From Amedibacillus dolichus DSM 3991 (lineage in GTDB: Bacteria > Bacillota_I > Bacilli_A > Erysipelotrichales > Erysipelotrichaceae): a stretch of 64,000 bases of DNA. The notes below the pieces were generated by a model. That model was not told the DNA's origin. It was given only the letters and a program-made list of their open reading frames with translations, and did not search any database. The position numbers and the translations under genes were made by a program. The stretch covers positions 186,001 to 250,000 of the forward strand of contig NZ_DS483475.1 in the NCBI RefSeq assembly GCF_000154285.1, in the 5' to 3' direction. Of the stretch, positions 42,265 through 51,082 are shown in pieces (within the stretch, counting starts at the first letter, position 1; each line of letters opens with the position of its first letter).

Positions 42265-42540
42265 ATACTATACCTCCATTATTGTTATCATTATGATTGT
42301 TTATAAATGAACACCTTATGATACGTACAAAAACTATTCATATTATACCATTATCTATTATAAAATACACGAAAATGCAACTATTTTTAAGGGATTTCTT
42401 CTTTTTTATAAATTGTAATCGTTTTCGTTTATACCATATCAAAAAATGCATCATTACCTATGTCTTGAACAAATAAACAAGCAGAATTGAAAATAACACA
42501 TTGCTATTCCAACCCTACTTGTTTTTCTTATAAGTTCAAT

Positions 42541-43983
42541 TTATTCACATTGTTCCCCATCAAGAGAGAATGTCTTACAGCCAGTTATTTTCACAGTAAC
42601 GATATCCCCTGCTTTAGCATCTTTCGCAACAAAATTAACAAGCTTATTCGTTTCCGTATAGCCGCTCATAATCTGATCGTTTTTCTTTGATGCTCCATCA
42701 ACCAAAACACGGACTGTTTTTCCTAAATAAGCATCATTTTTCAACTTAGCATATTGATTCCATCGCTCATTTAAGCGTGCAAGACGATGTTGTTTGACCT
42801 CTAGGCTGACATTATCTGCCATACGCGCAGCCGGTGTGCCTTCTCTTGGTGAATAAATAAATGTAAAGGCATTGTCAAACTGACATTCATCTACCAAGCT
42901 TAACGTATTTTCAAACTGTTCTTCGCTCTCATTTGGAAAACCGATGATAATATCTGTCGAAATGGCACAATTTGGCATACGTTCTTTGATTTTATGGAAC
43001 AAGGTCAAATACTGCTCTCTTGTGTATCGGCGTCCCATAATTTTCAATATCTCACTATCTCCACTCTGCACAGGAAGGTGAATGAATGGCATGATATTAT
43101 CATAACGAGCAATCACATCAATCATTTCATCTGTAAAATCCCATGGGTGTGAAGTTGTGAAACGAATACGCTCAATTCCTATTTTGGCAGTTTCTTCTAA
43201 GAGACTCGCAAAACCACCGACAATACCCGCGTCCTTGCCATAGGAATTTACATTTTGTCCTAATAAGGTAACCTCTTTATAACCTTCCTCTTTCAAAATG
43301 CGTACTTCGTCCAAAATATCCTCCATAGCACGAGAGCGCTCCTTTCCTCTCGTATACGGAACAATACAATATGTACAGAATTTATCACAACCATACATGA
43401 TATTCACCCATGCTTTATGCTTTCCAAAGCGGCGTACAGGTAGATTTTCAATAACCTCGCCTTCTTTAGACAGCACCTCGACAACACGTTTCCCCTCACT
43501 CATCACTTCATATAAAAGTTCTGGCAAGCGATGGATATTATGCGTACCGAAAATCAATTGCACATGACGATATTTTTCTAACAATAACGTTACAATTTCT
43601 TCCTCCTGTGCCATACAGCCACAAACTGCGAAAATCAAATCCGGCTTATCGCTTTTCAAACGCTTTAGGCTGCCCAATTCACCTAAAACCTTATCCTCGG
43701 CATTCTTACGTATCGCACATGTATTAAGTAATATAACATCAGCTTCAGACGGCTCACTACAAGGTGTAAACTGCATACTTTCCAAAATTCCGGCCAAAGT
43801 TTCACTATCGCGTTCATTTGCTTGACAGCCATAAGTTCGCAAATAATATTTCTTACCTTGCCCAATCATTTGAATATGTGGAGGTATGGCAAACAGCGCC
43901 TTTTCAATTACTGTTTGATGATGGCTTCTTTTTTGTGCTTCTTTTAAATCAGGCAATGCCCAACCCGGTTGTTTTTTTACCAT
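42541..43983 (-). CDS. miaB: tRNA-2-methylthio-N6-dimethylallyladenosine synthase MiaB
   Basis: 480 residues from ATG 43983 (AGGAG 9 bases upstream). N-terminal UPF0004 domain with YYLRTYGCQANERDSE; radical SAM Fe-S motif CDKFCTYCIVPYTRG; C-terminal TRAM domain (TVRVLVDGASKKNDQIMSGY). Methylthiolates A37 of tRNAs that read UNN codons. A length of 480 and the 3 + 3 Cys are those of MiaB. Confidence 0.95.
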   Translation of the reverse strand: MVKKQPGWALPDLKEAQKRSHHQTVIEKALFAIPPHIQMIGQGKKYYLRTYGCQANERDSETLAGILESMQFTPCSEPSEADVILLNTCAIRKNAEDKVLGELGSLKRLKSDKPDLIFAVCGCMAQEEEIVTLLLEKYRHVQLIFGTHNIHRLPELLYEVMSEGKRVVEVLSKEGEVIENLPVRRFGKHKAWVNIMYGCDKFCTYCIVPYTRGKERSRAMEDILDEVRILKEEGYKEVTLLGQNVNSYGKDAGIVGGFASLLEETAKIGIERIRFTTSHPWDFTDEMIDVIARYDNIMPFIHLPVQSGDSEILKIMGRRYTREQYLTLFHKIKERMPNCAISTDIIIGFPNESEEQFENTLSLVDECQFDNAFTFIYSPREGTPAARMADNVSLEVKQHRLARLNERWNQYAKLKNDAYLGKTVRVLVDGASKKNDQIMSGYTETNKLVNFVAKDAKAGDIVTVKITGCKTFSLDGEQCE

Positions 43984-44055
43984 ATTCAAAAACTCCTATC
44001 TATCTTATAACATCTTTTGATGTAGTTTATCTAAAAAAACCAAGCATTGCTTGGT

Positions 44056-44229
44056 TTACTGAGAGATTGCTTCAACTGGGCAAGCAGAAATGCAAGACCC
44101 GCAGTCAATACAAGTTCCTTCATCACACTCAGATTTAGAATCAGCGTTCATTGATAAAGCGCCTACTGGACAAACTCCCACACATGCACCACAACCGATG
44201 CAAGTATCTGCATTTACTTTAACTGGCAT
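44056..44229 (-). CDS. 2[4Fe-4S] ferredoxin
   Basis: 57 residues from ATG 44229 (AGGAGG 7 bases upstream). Two CxxCxxCxxxCP motifs: CIGCGACVGVCPVG and CIDCGSCISACPVE. Small clostridial-type electron carrier. Its place before miaB suggests, but does not show, electron supply to radical SAM chemistry. Confidence 0.95.
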   Translation of the reverse strand: MPVKVNADTCIGCGACVGVCPVGALSMNADSKSECDEGTCIDCGSCISACPVEAISQ

Positions 44230-44446
44230 TCTTATTCCTCCTTTTTTAAACACATTTATTATAACATAATGCTTCTCTGTTGCAAATATATACAAAGCAA
44301 ATTCTATATGGAAAATCACATAGATATACGTTAGAAAATCCAATCTCTCTTTTTCTATTAAAGTTGACAGATAGCTTACCAAAACAGCTCGTTCCTATTT
44401 TACTTTTATATACACCTTATCAATTCACCTTTCACAACGATACTCT

Positions 44447-44479
44447 AAGCAAAAAAAGAAAGCCTGTATACCACAGACT
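44447..44479 (-). terminator. Terminator after ymdB
   Basis: On the minus strand AGTCTGT-ggtat-ACAGGCT (7 base pairs) followed by TTCTTTTTTT. Confidence 0.75.
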
Positions 44480-44492
44480 CTCCCTTTCTTAC

Positions 44493-45263
44493 CTAAGGTC
44501 GTATCTGAATACGCTCAATATGTGTTGCTTTGCCACTTGTATCATCAATATGTACAAATGCACCGCAAAGTATTCCTTCACCCTGTGCAATTTTAAACTT
44601 TGTTTTTTCATTGCTAGTAAAACGTGTCAAGATTTCTTCAACATCACGTCCAAGTACACTCTCATACGCTCCGCACATACCCAAATCCGTAATACCTGCA
44701 GTACCATTCACAATGCGTTCATCAGCAGTTTGCACATGTGTATGTGTTCCTACTACTGCTTGTACTCGACCGGCAAAAGCATACGTAAATGCAATTTTTT
44801 CACTTGTAGCCTCTGCATGTAAATCAACAAGATAATAATCGGCATCTACGCTATCTAAAATATCTTCCATGCAAAAGAACGGCGAATCTACGACATCATG
44901 CATCCAAATTTCTCCACACAAATTGCTGATAGCAACACGTTTTCCTTTTACCTCAATGACCGTTGTATGCTGACCATAGGCTAAAGGCTCCATATTGGCA
45001 GGACGCACTAAGCGCTCAGCATTATCAATGAATTGGAAAATATCATTTTTGCTAAAGGTATGATTACCCATAGTTATTACATCAATTCCCATATCTAGAA
45101 GCTGACGATAAATCTTTTGTGTAATTCCTTTTCCATGTGCGGAGTTTTCTCCATTAGCAACCACCAAATCAATCTCATATCGCTCTTTTAAAGAAGAGAG
45201 ATGCTGACGTACAACATCTCTTCCACTCGCTCCCACGATATCTCCTAAAAATAAAATATTCAT
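44493..45263 (-). CDS. ymdB: YmdB-family metallophosphoesterase
   Basis: 256 residues. MNILFLGDIVGASGRDVVRQ, VVANGENSAHGKG, MGNHTF and VVGTHTHVQTADERI form the metal-binding set of the YmdB family, which hydrolyses 2',3'-cyclic nucleotides. It starts one base after the rny stop (TAATATG). Conserved beside rny in Bacillota. Confidence 0.93.
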   Translation of the reverse strand: MNILFLGDIVGASGRDVVRQHLSSLKERYEIDLVVANGENSAHGKGITQKIYRQLLDMGIDVITMGNHTFSKNDIFQFIDNAERLVRPANMEPLAYGQHTTVIEVKGKRVAISNLCGEIWMHDVVDSPFFCMEDILDSVDADYYLVDLHAEATSEKIAFTYAFAGRVQAVVGTHTHVQTADERIVNGTAGITDLGMCGAYESVLGRDVEEILTRFTSNEKTKFKIAQGEGILCGAFVHIDDTSGKATHIERIQIRP

Positions 45264-45264
45264 A

Positions 45265-46818
45265 TTATCTAGCCAATTCACTGGCACGTGTTTCACGGAT
45301 AACCGTTACTTTTATTTGTCCAGGATATGTTAATTCCGCTTCGATCTTATCACGAATATCGCGTGCTAACTTATGGCAGGCAAGATCGTCCATCTTGTCC
45401 GGCACTGCCATAACACGAACCTCGCGTCCTGCTTGAATTGCGTATGCTGATTCAACACCGTCAAATGATTTTGTGATCTTTTCCAAATCTTCCAAACGAT
45501 TGATATAATTCTGTAAAGATTCATAACGTGCCCCTGGACGAGCAGCACTGATGGTATCCGCAGCAATCACCAAATTACTAATCAAGAATGCCGGTTCTAC
45601 TTCACCATGGTGAGATTGGATTGCATTTAATACAACATCGCGCTCTCCATGCTTTTTACAGAATTTATAACCCAATTCAATATGGCTTCCCTCGACTTCA
45701 AAATCAAGAGCTTTACCGATATCATGAAGTAAGCCTGCTCGTTTGGCAAGCTGTTGGTTCAATCCTAGTTCCGCTGCCATCATTCCAGCAAGATGCGCAA
45801 CCTCAACACTATGCTGCAACGCATTTTGACCATAAGAGAAACGATATTTCAAACGTCCGATCAAACGAATGATTTCACGATCGATTTTACCGATTCCAAG
45901 CTTGAATACCGTATCTTCACCGGTTTTCATGATATTGGCTTCCATTTCATTTTTGATCTTGTTTACCACTTCTTCAATACGACCCGGCTGAATGCGCCCG
46001 TCTTTAATCAATTGTTCAAGCGCAAGTCGGGCAATTTCGCGGCGAATCGGATCAAAACAAGAAACCGTAATCGTTTCCGGCGTATCATCAATAATTAAAT
46101 CCACTCCGGTCGCCTGTTCGATTGCCTTAATATTACGTCCCTCACGTCCGATAATTCGTCCTTTCATTTCTTCGCTTGGTAGCGCTACAACAGAAACCGT
46201 ACGGTCAACGGATTCATCACTGGCAATCCGTTGAATGCTCAACGCAACAATATTACGCGCTGTTTCATCTGCTTTCGCTTTTGCTTCTTCTTCACGTTCC
46301 TTGATATAGCTAACAAGCTCTTTATCCATTCGTTTTTCAGTGATCGCAAGCAATTCTTCCTTTGCTTCACTCGTTGTCATTGCCGCAATACGTTCAAGTT
46401 CTTCTACCTGTCCGTCGATTTTGGCTTGTAATACTTTGTCTTTTTCGTCTAGCATTGCCATTTTATCAGCTAATTGTGCATTTTTTAAATCAATTTGTTT
46501 TTCCTTGCTCGTAAGTGTTTCATCACGAAAATTTAAGTTGTCCTCACGACGCAACAGTTTATTTTCCATATCGGTAATTTCCTGTCTGCGTTCTTTGATT
46601 TCTTTTTCTGCTACAATTTTTAATTCGTGTGCCTGTGTACGTCCGTCTAGGACAGCCTGCTTCACAACAGAATCCGCCTTCGATTCCGCTTCTTTTAGAA
46701 GCAATGCGGCTTTTTGCTGATTTCTATTTAAACCTGCACGGGAAACAATCATCATGATTATAATTCCCACAGCAAGACCTGCCAATCCAGACAAAAAGAT
46801 AATCAATGTATTTTCCAT
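45265..46818 (-). CDS. rny: Ribonuclease Y
   Basis: 517 residues. N-terminal membrane helix (LIIFLSGLAGLAVGIIIMMI), a long coiled-coil (about 30-200), a KH domain (GRIIGREGRNIKAIEQATGV), and an HD domain with HSVEVAHLAGMMA and LLHDIGKALD. Initiates mRNA decay at the membrane. Length and motif order are those of RNase Y. Confidence 0.96.
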   Translation of the reverse strand: MENTLIIFLSGLAGLAVGIIIMMIVSRAGLNRNQQKAALLLKEAESKADSVVKQAVLDGRTQAHELKIVAEKEIKERRQEITDMENKLLRREDNLNFRDETLTSKEKQIDLKNAQLADKMAMLDEKDKVLQAKIDGQVEELERIAAMTTSEAKEELLAITEKRMDKELVSYIKEREEEAKAKADETARNIVALSIQRIASDESVDRTVSVVALPSEEMKGRIIGREGRNIKAIEQATGVDLIIDDTPETITVSCFDPIRREIARLALEQLIKDGRIQPGRIEEVVNKIKNEMEANIMKTGEDTVFKLGIGKIDREIIRLIGRLKYRFSYGQNALQHSVEVAHLAGMMAAELGLNQQLAKRAGLLHDIGKALDFEVEGSHIELGYKFCKKHGERDVVLNAIQSHHGEVEPAFLISNLVIAADTISAARPGARYESLQNYINRLEDLEKITKSFDGVESAYAIQAGREVRVMAVPDKMDDLACHKLARDIRDKIEAELTYPGQIKVTVIRETRASELAR

Positions 46819-47032
46819 ACATAATCCTCCATTCGTCTTTCCTTGAGATTTTTGTTCTCATGTATATATTGTATATGAAATTAGCGATTTTCTCAACAAA
46901 AATAAATATTTTACTCTAATTTTCAAAATCTGTTGTAAGCGTTTTTAAGTATACGATTATTGAAAAGCTGCCTCTTTGTTTTCTCTATATACGCACTGGT
47001 TCTTATTGATAGGCTTCATTTCCAGCCCAAAC

Positions 47033-47057
47033 AAAAAGCAGCAACCCCAGTTACTGC
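47033..47057 (-). terminator. recA terminator
   Basis: On the minus strand GCAG/CTGC with inner AAC/GTT pairs, followed by TTTTT. Confidence 0.6.
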
Positions 47058-47064
47058 CCTTTCT

Positions 47065-48084
47065 TTATTCCTCGACTTTATTCGTTGTTTTTTCTTTTAG
47101 CTTAGCCGCTAATTCTTCCATCAACTCCGGACGAGCCTTGATATAGTTCTTAGCAGCTTCCTTGCCTTGACCGATTTTCTCGCCATTATAAGAGAACCAT
47201 GCGCCGCTTTTCATAACAATCTCATGATCAACACACAAGTCCAAAAGCTCCGCAACATAAGAAATGCCTTCCCCATACATGATTTCAATAGCCGCTGTCT
47301 TAAATGGTGGTGCAACCTTGTTTTTCACAACCTTCACATTCACCTTATTCCCAATGATTTCCGTGCCGTTTTTAATCGCCTCACTGCGACGAACATCTAA
47401 GCGTACAGATGAGTAAAATTTCAATGCACGTCCACCGGGAGTCGTCTCCGGATTACCAAACATTACCCCCACCTTTTCACGCAACTGATTGATAAAAATA
47501 GCCGTACACTCACTACGGTTCATAACACCGCTTAGCTTACGCATCGCCTTTGACATCATACGTGCCTGTGCACCGACCTGCATATCTCCCATTTCACCAT
47601 CAAGCTCTGCTTGTGGAACAAGCGCAGCTACTGAGTCAACAACTACCAAATCAATAGCTCCGCTGCGTATTAACAAATCGGTGATTTCCAATCCCTGCTC
47701 ACCGCTGTCCGGCTGAGATAAAATCAATTCATCAATATTAACACCGAGATTTTTCGCATAGTTAGGGTCAATCGCATTTTCCGCATCGATGAAGGCAGCA
47801 CGTCCTCCCTGCTTTTGTACCTGCGCAATCGCATGCAAAGCAAGTGTTGTTTTACCGCTAGATTCCGGACCGTAAATTTCAATAATCCTTCCTTTAGGAT
47901 ATCCACCGATCCCCAATGCTTCATCAATTTTAATAGATCCAGATGAAATCGCATCAACCTCTACACCGCTGCGATCCCCTAATTTCATAATAGATCCTTT
48001 ACCAAACTGCTTTTCAATTTTTTTTATCGCATCATCTAACAATGCGTTTTTTTCTTGATTTGCCTTTTCATTCACTTTTTCCAT
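47065..48084 (-). CDS. recA: Recombinase RecA
   Basis: 339 residues. Walker [10 protein letters not shown] (72-80), Walker [11 protein letters not shown], LexA-cleavage/loop L1 ([16 protein letters not shown]) and L2 ([20 protein letters not shown]). Complete. Follows pgsA-cinA and precedes rny, as in Bacillus. 17 bases after cinA, so probably co-transcribed. Confidence 0.98.
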   Translation of the reverse strand: MEKVNEKANQEKNALLDDAIKKIEKQFGKGSIMKLGDRSGVEVDAISSGSIKIDEALGIGGYPKGRIIEIYGPESSGKTTLALHAIAQVQKQGGRAAFIDAENAIDPNYAKNLGVNIDELILSQPDSGEQGLEITDLLIRSGAIDLVVVDSVAALVPQAELDGEMGDMQVGAQARMMSKAMRKLSGVMNRSECTAIFINQLREKVGVMFGNPETTPGGRALKFYSSVRLDVRRSEAIKNGTEIIGNKVNVKVVKNKVAPPFKTAAIEIMYGEGISYVAELLDLCVDHEIVMKSGAWFSYNGEKIGQGKEAAKNYIKARPELMEELAAKLKEKTTNKVEE

Positions 48085-48101
48085 TGTGTACTCCTTTTTC
48101 C

Positions 48102-48557
48102 TTATTTAATATAGGATATCACATTTTCAGCCATGCGCTTTACGACCTCTTCACGAAGTCTGTTTCGCTCATAGGAAAGATGAAATTCGTAAGTTTTTAA
48201 GCCTTTTTCACCGGCAATACAGCAATAAACCAATCCGGCTTCTTTGCCTTCCATACAACCCGGTCCCGCATTTCCGGTAAACGATACACATAAATCGCTA
48301 TGCATCAATTCTCTCGTATGAATTGCCATTGCTTGTGCACATTGGGCACTGATCACACCATATGTATCAATAATTTCCTTTTCAACATGCGCAACCTCTT
48401 CTTTAATATGATTTTGATAAGTTACCAAGGCACCCTGTAAAACACCGGAAGCTCCCGGCACTGCTGCAATTGCCGCGCTGAACATTCCTGCCGTTAAGCT
48501 TTCACAGCTTGAAATCGTTAAATTTCGACTTTTTAACAAAGCTACCAAGCTTTCCAT
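48102..48557 (-). CDS. cinA: CinA C-terminal domain protein (NMN amidohydrolase, PncC type)
   Basis: 151 residues from ATG 48557 (TAATG overlap with pgsA, GGAGAG upstream). [30 protein letters not shown] and SFTGNAGPG give the PncC core with catalytic Ser in the SCESLT motif. Lacks the N-terminal COG1058 domain of longer CinA. Converts NMN to nicotinate mononucleotide in the family. Confidence 0.88.
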   Translation of the reverse strand: MESLVALLKSRNLTISSCESLTAGMFSAAIAAVPGASGVLQGALVTYQNHIKEEVAHVEKEIIDTYGVISAQCAQAMAIHTRELMHSDLCVSFTGNAGPGCMEGKEAGLVYCCIAGEKGLKTYEFHLSYERNRLREEVVKRMAENVISYIK

Positions 48558-49144
48558 TACATACTCTCCAATAAAATATCCTTCAGCTTCATAAAGTATT
48601 GCACACCACTGATCAAAGATACCGCAACCGCTGCCCATAACAAGATTTCATCAATCGGTATTGACAAAAAAACAAACGGTGCATTATGCAACAACAAAAA
48701 GATAATTGCAAACATCTGCAAAACGGTTTTCAATTTTCCCAAAAGACCAGCCGCAACCACCTTTCCGGCAGCACTAGCGTTCATACGCATTCCATCTACC
48801 ATCGTATCACGCCAAATCATCAAAAGTGTCGCAATTACCGGAATCGTTCCATCTACTGCCAATAACACAAACATCGTATTTACTAAAAGCTTATCGGCGA
48901 TCGGGTCGATAAATTTTCCAAATGATGTAATCAAATTACGTTTTCTAGCGATGCTTCCATCTAAAAAATCGGTAAACGAAGCAATCGCAAAAAGTGCCAA
49001 CACCACAAGATCCTTAATAGGTACCTCTAGACTTACCTTAGAAACACTCCATACGGTATTGCCGAAATCGCAAAATAAATAGACGACAGCTATAACCGGA
49101 ACCAATGCAATACGAAACAAAGATAGCTTATTCGGTACATTCAT
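48557..49144 (-). CDS. pgsA: CDP-diacylglycerol-glycerol-3-phosphate 3-phosphatidyltransferase
   Basis: 195 residues. Membrane enzyme with the CDP-alcohol phosphotransferase motif DFLDGSIARKRN followed by GKFIDPIADK (D-G-x2-A-R...G-x3-D-x3-D). Makes phosphatidylglycerol phosphate. In ATGA overlap with rodZ; the rodZ-pgsA-cinA-recA order is conserved. Confidence 0.94.
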   Translation of the reverse strand: MNVPNKLSLFRIALVPVIAVVYLFCDFGNTVWSVSKVSLEVPIKDLVVLALFAIASFTDFLDGSIARKRNLITSFGKFIDPIADKLLVNTMFVLLAVDGTIPVIATLLMIWRDTMVDGMRMNASAAGKVVAAGLLGKLKTVLQMFAIIFLLLHNAPFVFLSIPIDEILLWAAVAVSLISGVQYFMKLKDILLESM

Positions 49145-50076
49145 GACTTATCCTCCACCATGGTAAATTCTAAATTACAAGCACTATCACTGTTCATAAT
49201 TGATTCATCTATATTCACAATCTTTCCGTTGATTTTTACTTGAATCTGATTGAACCACCCAAAATAAAGAGTCATCTTCATATTTTCTTTAGCTGTAATC
49301 TTCGTTTTAATCGTTTCCTTCCATTGATAAACTTTAGCAGCCGGATCGCTCAACACCTCTCCGTTTACGCTCATACTGAAAGCCGAGGAAGCATTACCAA
49401 AATAGATTTCAATATCCAATTCATCTCCTGCTTTTACATTTTCCACGGTATACTGCGATAGTCCTACCTTCGTAATTTCGATATCCTGCGTTTTTTTATC
49501 TTCTTTCTCCTCTGTAGGAGAGTCCTTTTTTTCATTTGTTTCCTGCTTATCGGCAATCGGCTGTTCCTTTTTTACCTCACTGTCCTTATCATCGGATTGC
49601 CCAAGTGTCCATAAACTGATTCCAACAACCAAAACAACTACCGCAGCAGCTCCTACAAACGATAATAGCGAAAAGTCAATCCGCTTATGAATTTTTTTAT
49701 CTTTGTTTTGCTTGAAGCTTGTCCGGACATGTGCATGCTCCTGCGTATTTCTTACCTTCGTAAGCTTTTCGCTATGCGCAATATTCTTTTCCATTTCTTC
49801 ATGATCCTTTAAAGCAGAAATAGATATAGTCTGTGTATAATCATCAATGCTATCACGAAGCAAATCCTTTATATCTTCATAATCCATGCCAACCGCTTCA
49901 CAATAGGACTTCACAAAAAAACGCATATATGAAAGATCATCACGAAAAAACTCCATATTACCATCTTCCAATGCTTTAATATGTTTTTGTGTCAATCGTG
50001 TTTTTTCACATACATCATCTATACTCAGTCCTGCCTGCTCACGTTTTTCCTTTAACAACTTGCTAAAATCTTCCAT
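49141..50076 (-). CDS. rodZ: RodZ-like cell shape protein
   Basis: 311 residues from ATG 50076 (AGAGGTG 4 bases upstream). HTH_25 domain (KEKREQAGLSIDDVCEKTRL), then a membrane helix (LLSFVGAAAVVVLVVGISLW) and an extracellular DUF4115-like beta domain (WKETIKTKITAKENMKMTLY). It links MreB to the envelope in other bacteria. The order with pgsA supports this. Confidence 0.88.
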   Translation of the reverse strand: MEDFSKLLKEKREQAGLSIDDVCEKTRLTQKHIKALEDGNMEFFRDDLSYMRFFVKSYCEAVGMDYEDIKDLLRDSIDDYTQTISISALKDHEEMEKNIAHSEKLTKVRNTQEHAHVRTSFKQNKDKKIHKRIDFSLLSFVGAAAVVVLVVGISLWTLGQSDDKDSEVKKEQPIADKQETNEKKDSPTEEKEDKKTQDIEITKVGLSQYTVENVKAGDELDIEIYFGNASSAFSMSVNGEVLSDPAAKVYQWKETIKTKITAKENMKMTLYFGWFNQIQVKINGKIVNIDESIMNSDSACNLEFTMVEDKS

Positions 50077-50221
50077 GCTGCACCTCTTTTCGCACACGCA
50101 TTCCAACACTATATCAAAGATAGTATGAACAATTGCATATTTACTATCATTATAACAACTAATATGTATTCTGTAAATTACTTCAACGGGATTTTATAAA
50201 GAAGTCAGACAGTAAAAAGTA

Positions 50222-50250
50222 AAAAAAGAAACACCCTTTGCGATGCTTCT
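50222..50250 (-). terminator. rnpB terminator
   Basis: On the minus strand GAAGCATC and GGTGTTTC form 8 base pairs (two G-U) around GCAAAG, followed by TTTTTT. Confidence 0.75.
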
Positions 50251-50258
50251 TTTTTGAT

Positions 50259-50604
50259 CACATTACATAAGCCATGTTCTGTGCTCATATATATGAGTGA
50301 CAGTCATTTATCTACGTGCATGCACGTCCCACCGCCGTTTCGTTTCACTTTAGTGGATTCCCCTACCAAATTTGGGTTTCTCGCTTGCGGGGTTTACCCG
50401 TTCCATTCGTATCGTTTCCGATACGACTCGTTTCTGTGGCACTTTTACAGAGGTACACCATAACCGAAGTCTTAGGCTTCCCTCAGCCGTCAGCAATCAG
50501 CTGCCAGAACTTATGTATTCATTCTGCACAAACACTACGATCATCACAGATCGTGCGAGCATGGACTTTCCTCTAGCTTTATAGCCAGCGACTGTCTGTA
50601 ATGT
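50259..50604 (-). ncRNA. rnpB: RNase P RNA, class B
   Basis: The minus strand shows the conserved RNase P RNA segments in order: GAGGAAAGTCCATGCTCGCA, GCTGACGGCTGAG, AAAGTGCCACAGAAACGA, GGTAAACCCCGCAAGCGAGA, AACCCAAATTTGGTAGGGGA, and ACAGAACATGGCTTATG. Ends ACATTAC/GTAATGT form P1. The pattern of the B class of Bacillota. It lies between gpsB and rodZ, next to gpsB as in Bacillus. Confidence 0.97.
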
Positions 50605-50607
50605 CAA

Positions 50608-50919
50608 TTATTTACGGAATACTTCGTTTTCCAAACGGGTTAAGCGCTTCAAAATATCCAAATTCCCTTGGGTTTGTTCCTCGATATTGCCGTTTTTTCC
50701 TTCAAGCTCGACAATTTTAGCTTTTAACGCCATATTCGCCTGTTCATACTCCTGCAGACGTTTGCCCAAGCCTTCGATCATTTCATCATACTCCTGATAA
50801 TCAGAAATAACCAAATCCAAAAACTCATCAACCTCATGAGAAGAATATCCTTTAAAATCAATATTAAACTGTTTATCCAACACCTCTTGAACAGTCAGCT
50901 TAAAGCGCTTTTCCATCAT
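50608..50919 (-). CDS. gpsB: Cell division protein GpsB
   Basis: 103 residues (M1 and M2 both possible starts). N-terminal DivIVA-type domain with FKLTVQEVLDKQFNIDFKGY and SSHEVDEFLDLVISDYQEYD, then coiled-coil (RLQEYEQANMALKAKIVELE) and a short helix with RLENEVFRK. Coordinates class A PBPs with septation. Sits divergent to a class A PBP gene here, a fitting partner. Confidence 0.93.
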   Translation of the reverse strand: MMEKRFKLTVQEVLDKQFNIDFKGYSSHEVDEFLDLVISDYQEYDEMIEGLGKRLQEYEQANMALKAKIVELEGKNGNIEEQTQGNLDILKRLTRLENEVFRK

Positions 50920-51082
50920 GAATCACCTTCCGCCTATTAGTTTCTCAAAAATCCTTTCAAAATGCAAGTACCTCCTTACGAAATCTTCATAAAATACAAA
51001 CAATTTCGTAATCTATATAGAAATCATAAGCAAAATGCATTAAACTATAAAAGAACCAAAAAATCACAAAGGAGGAAATCAC

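Noticed and set aside
42265-42540. Additional gene or RNA between miaB and the RNase J-like gene
   Set aside because: No frame with a ribosome-binding site and no strong hairpin beyond weak AAACAAG/CTTGTTT pairing.
50254-50584. Plus-strand open frames of 69-86 residues
   Set aside because: They lie on the complement of the RNase P RNA gene, whose conserved segments explain the sequence.
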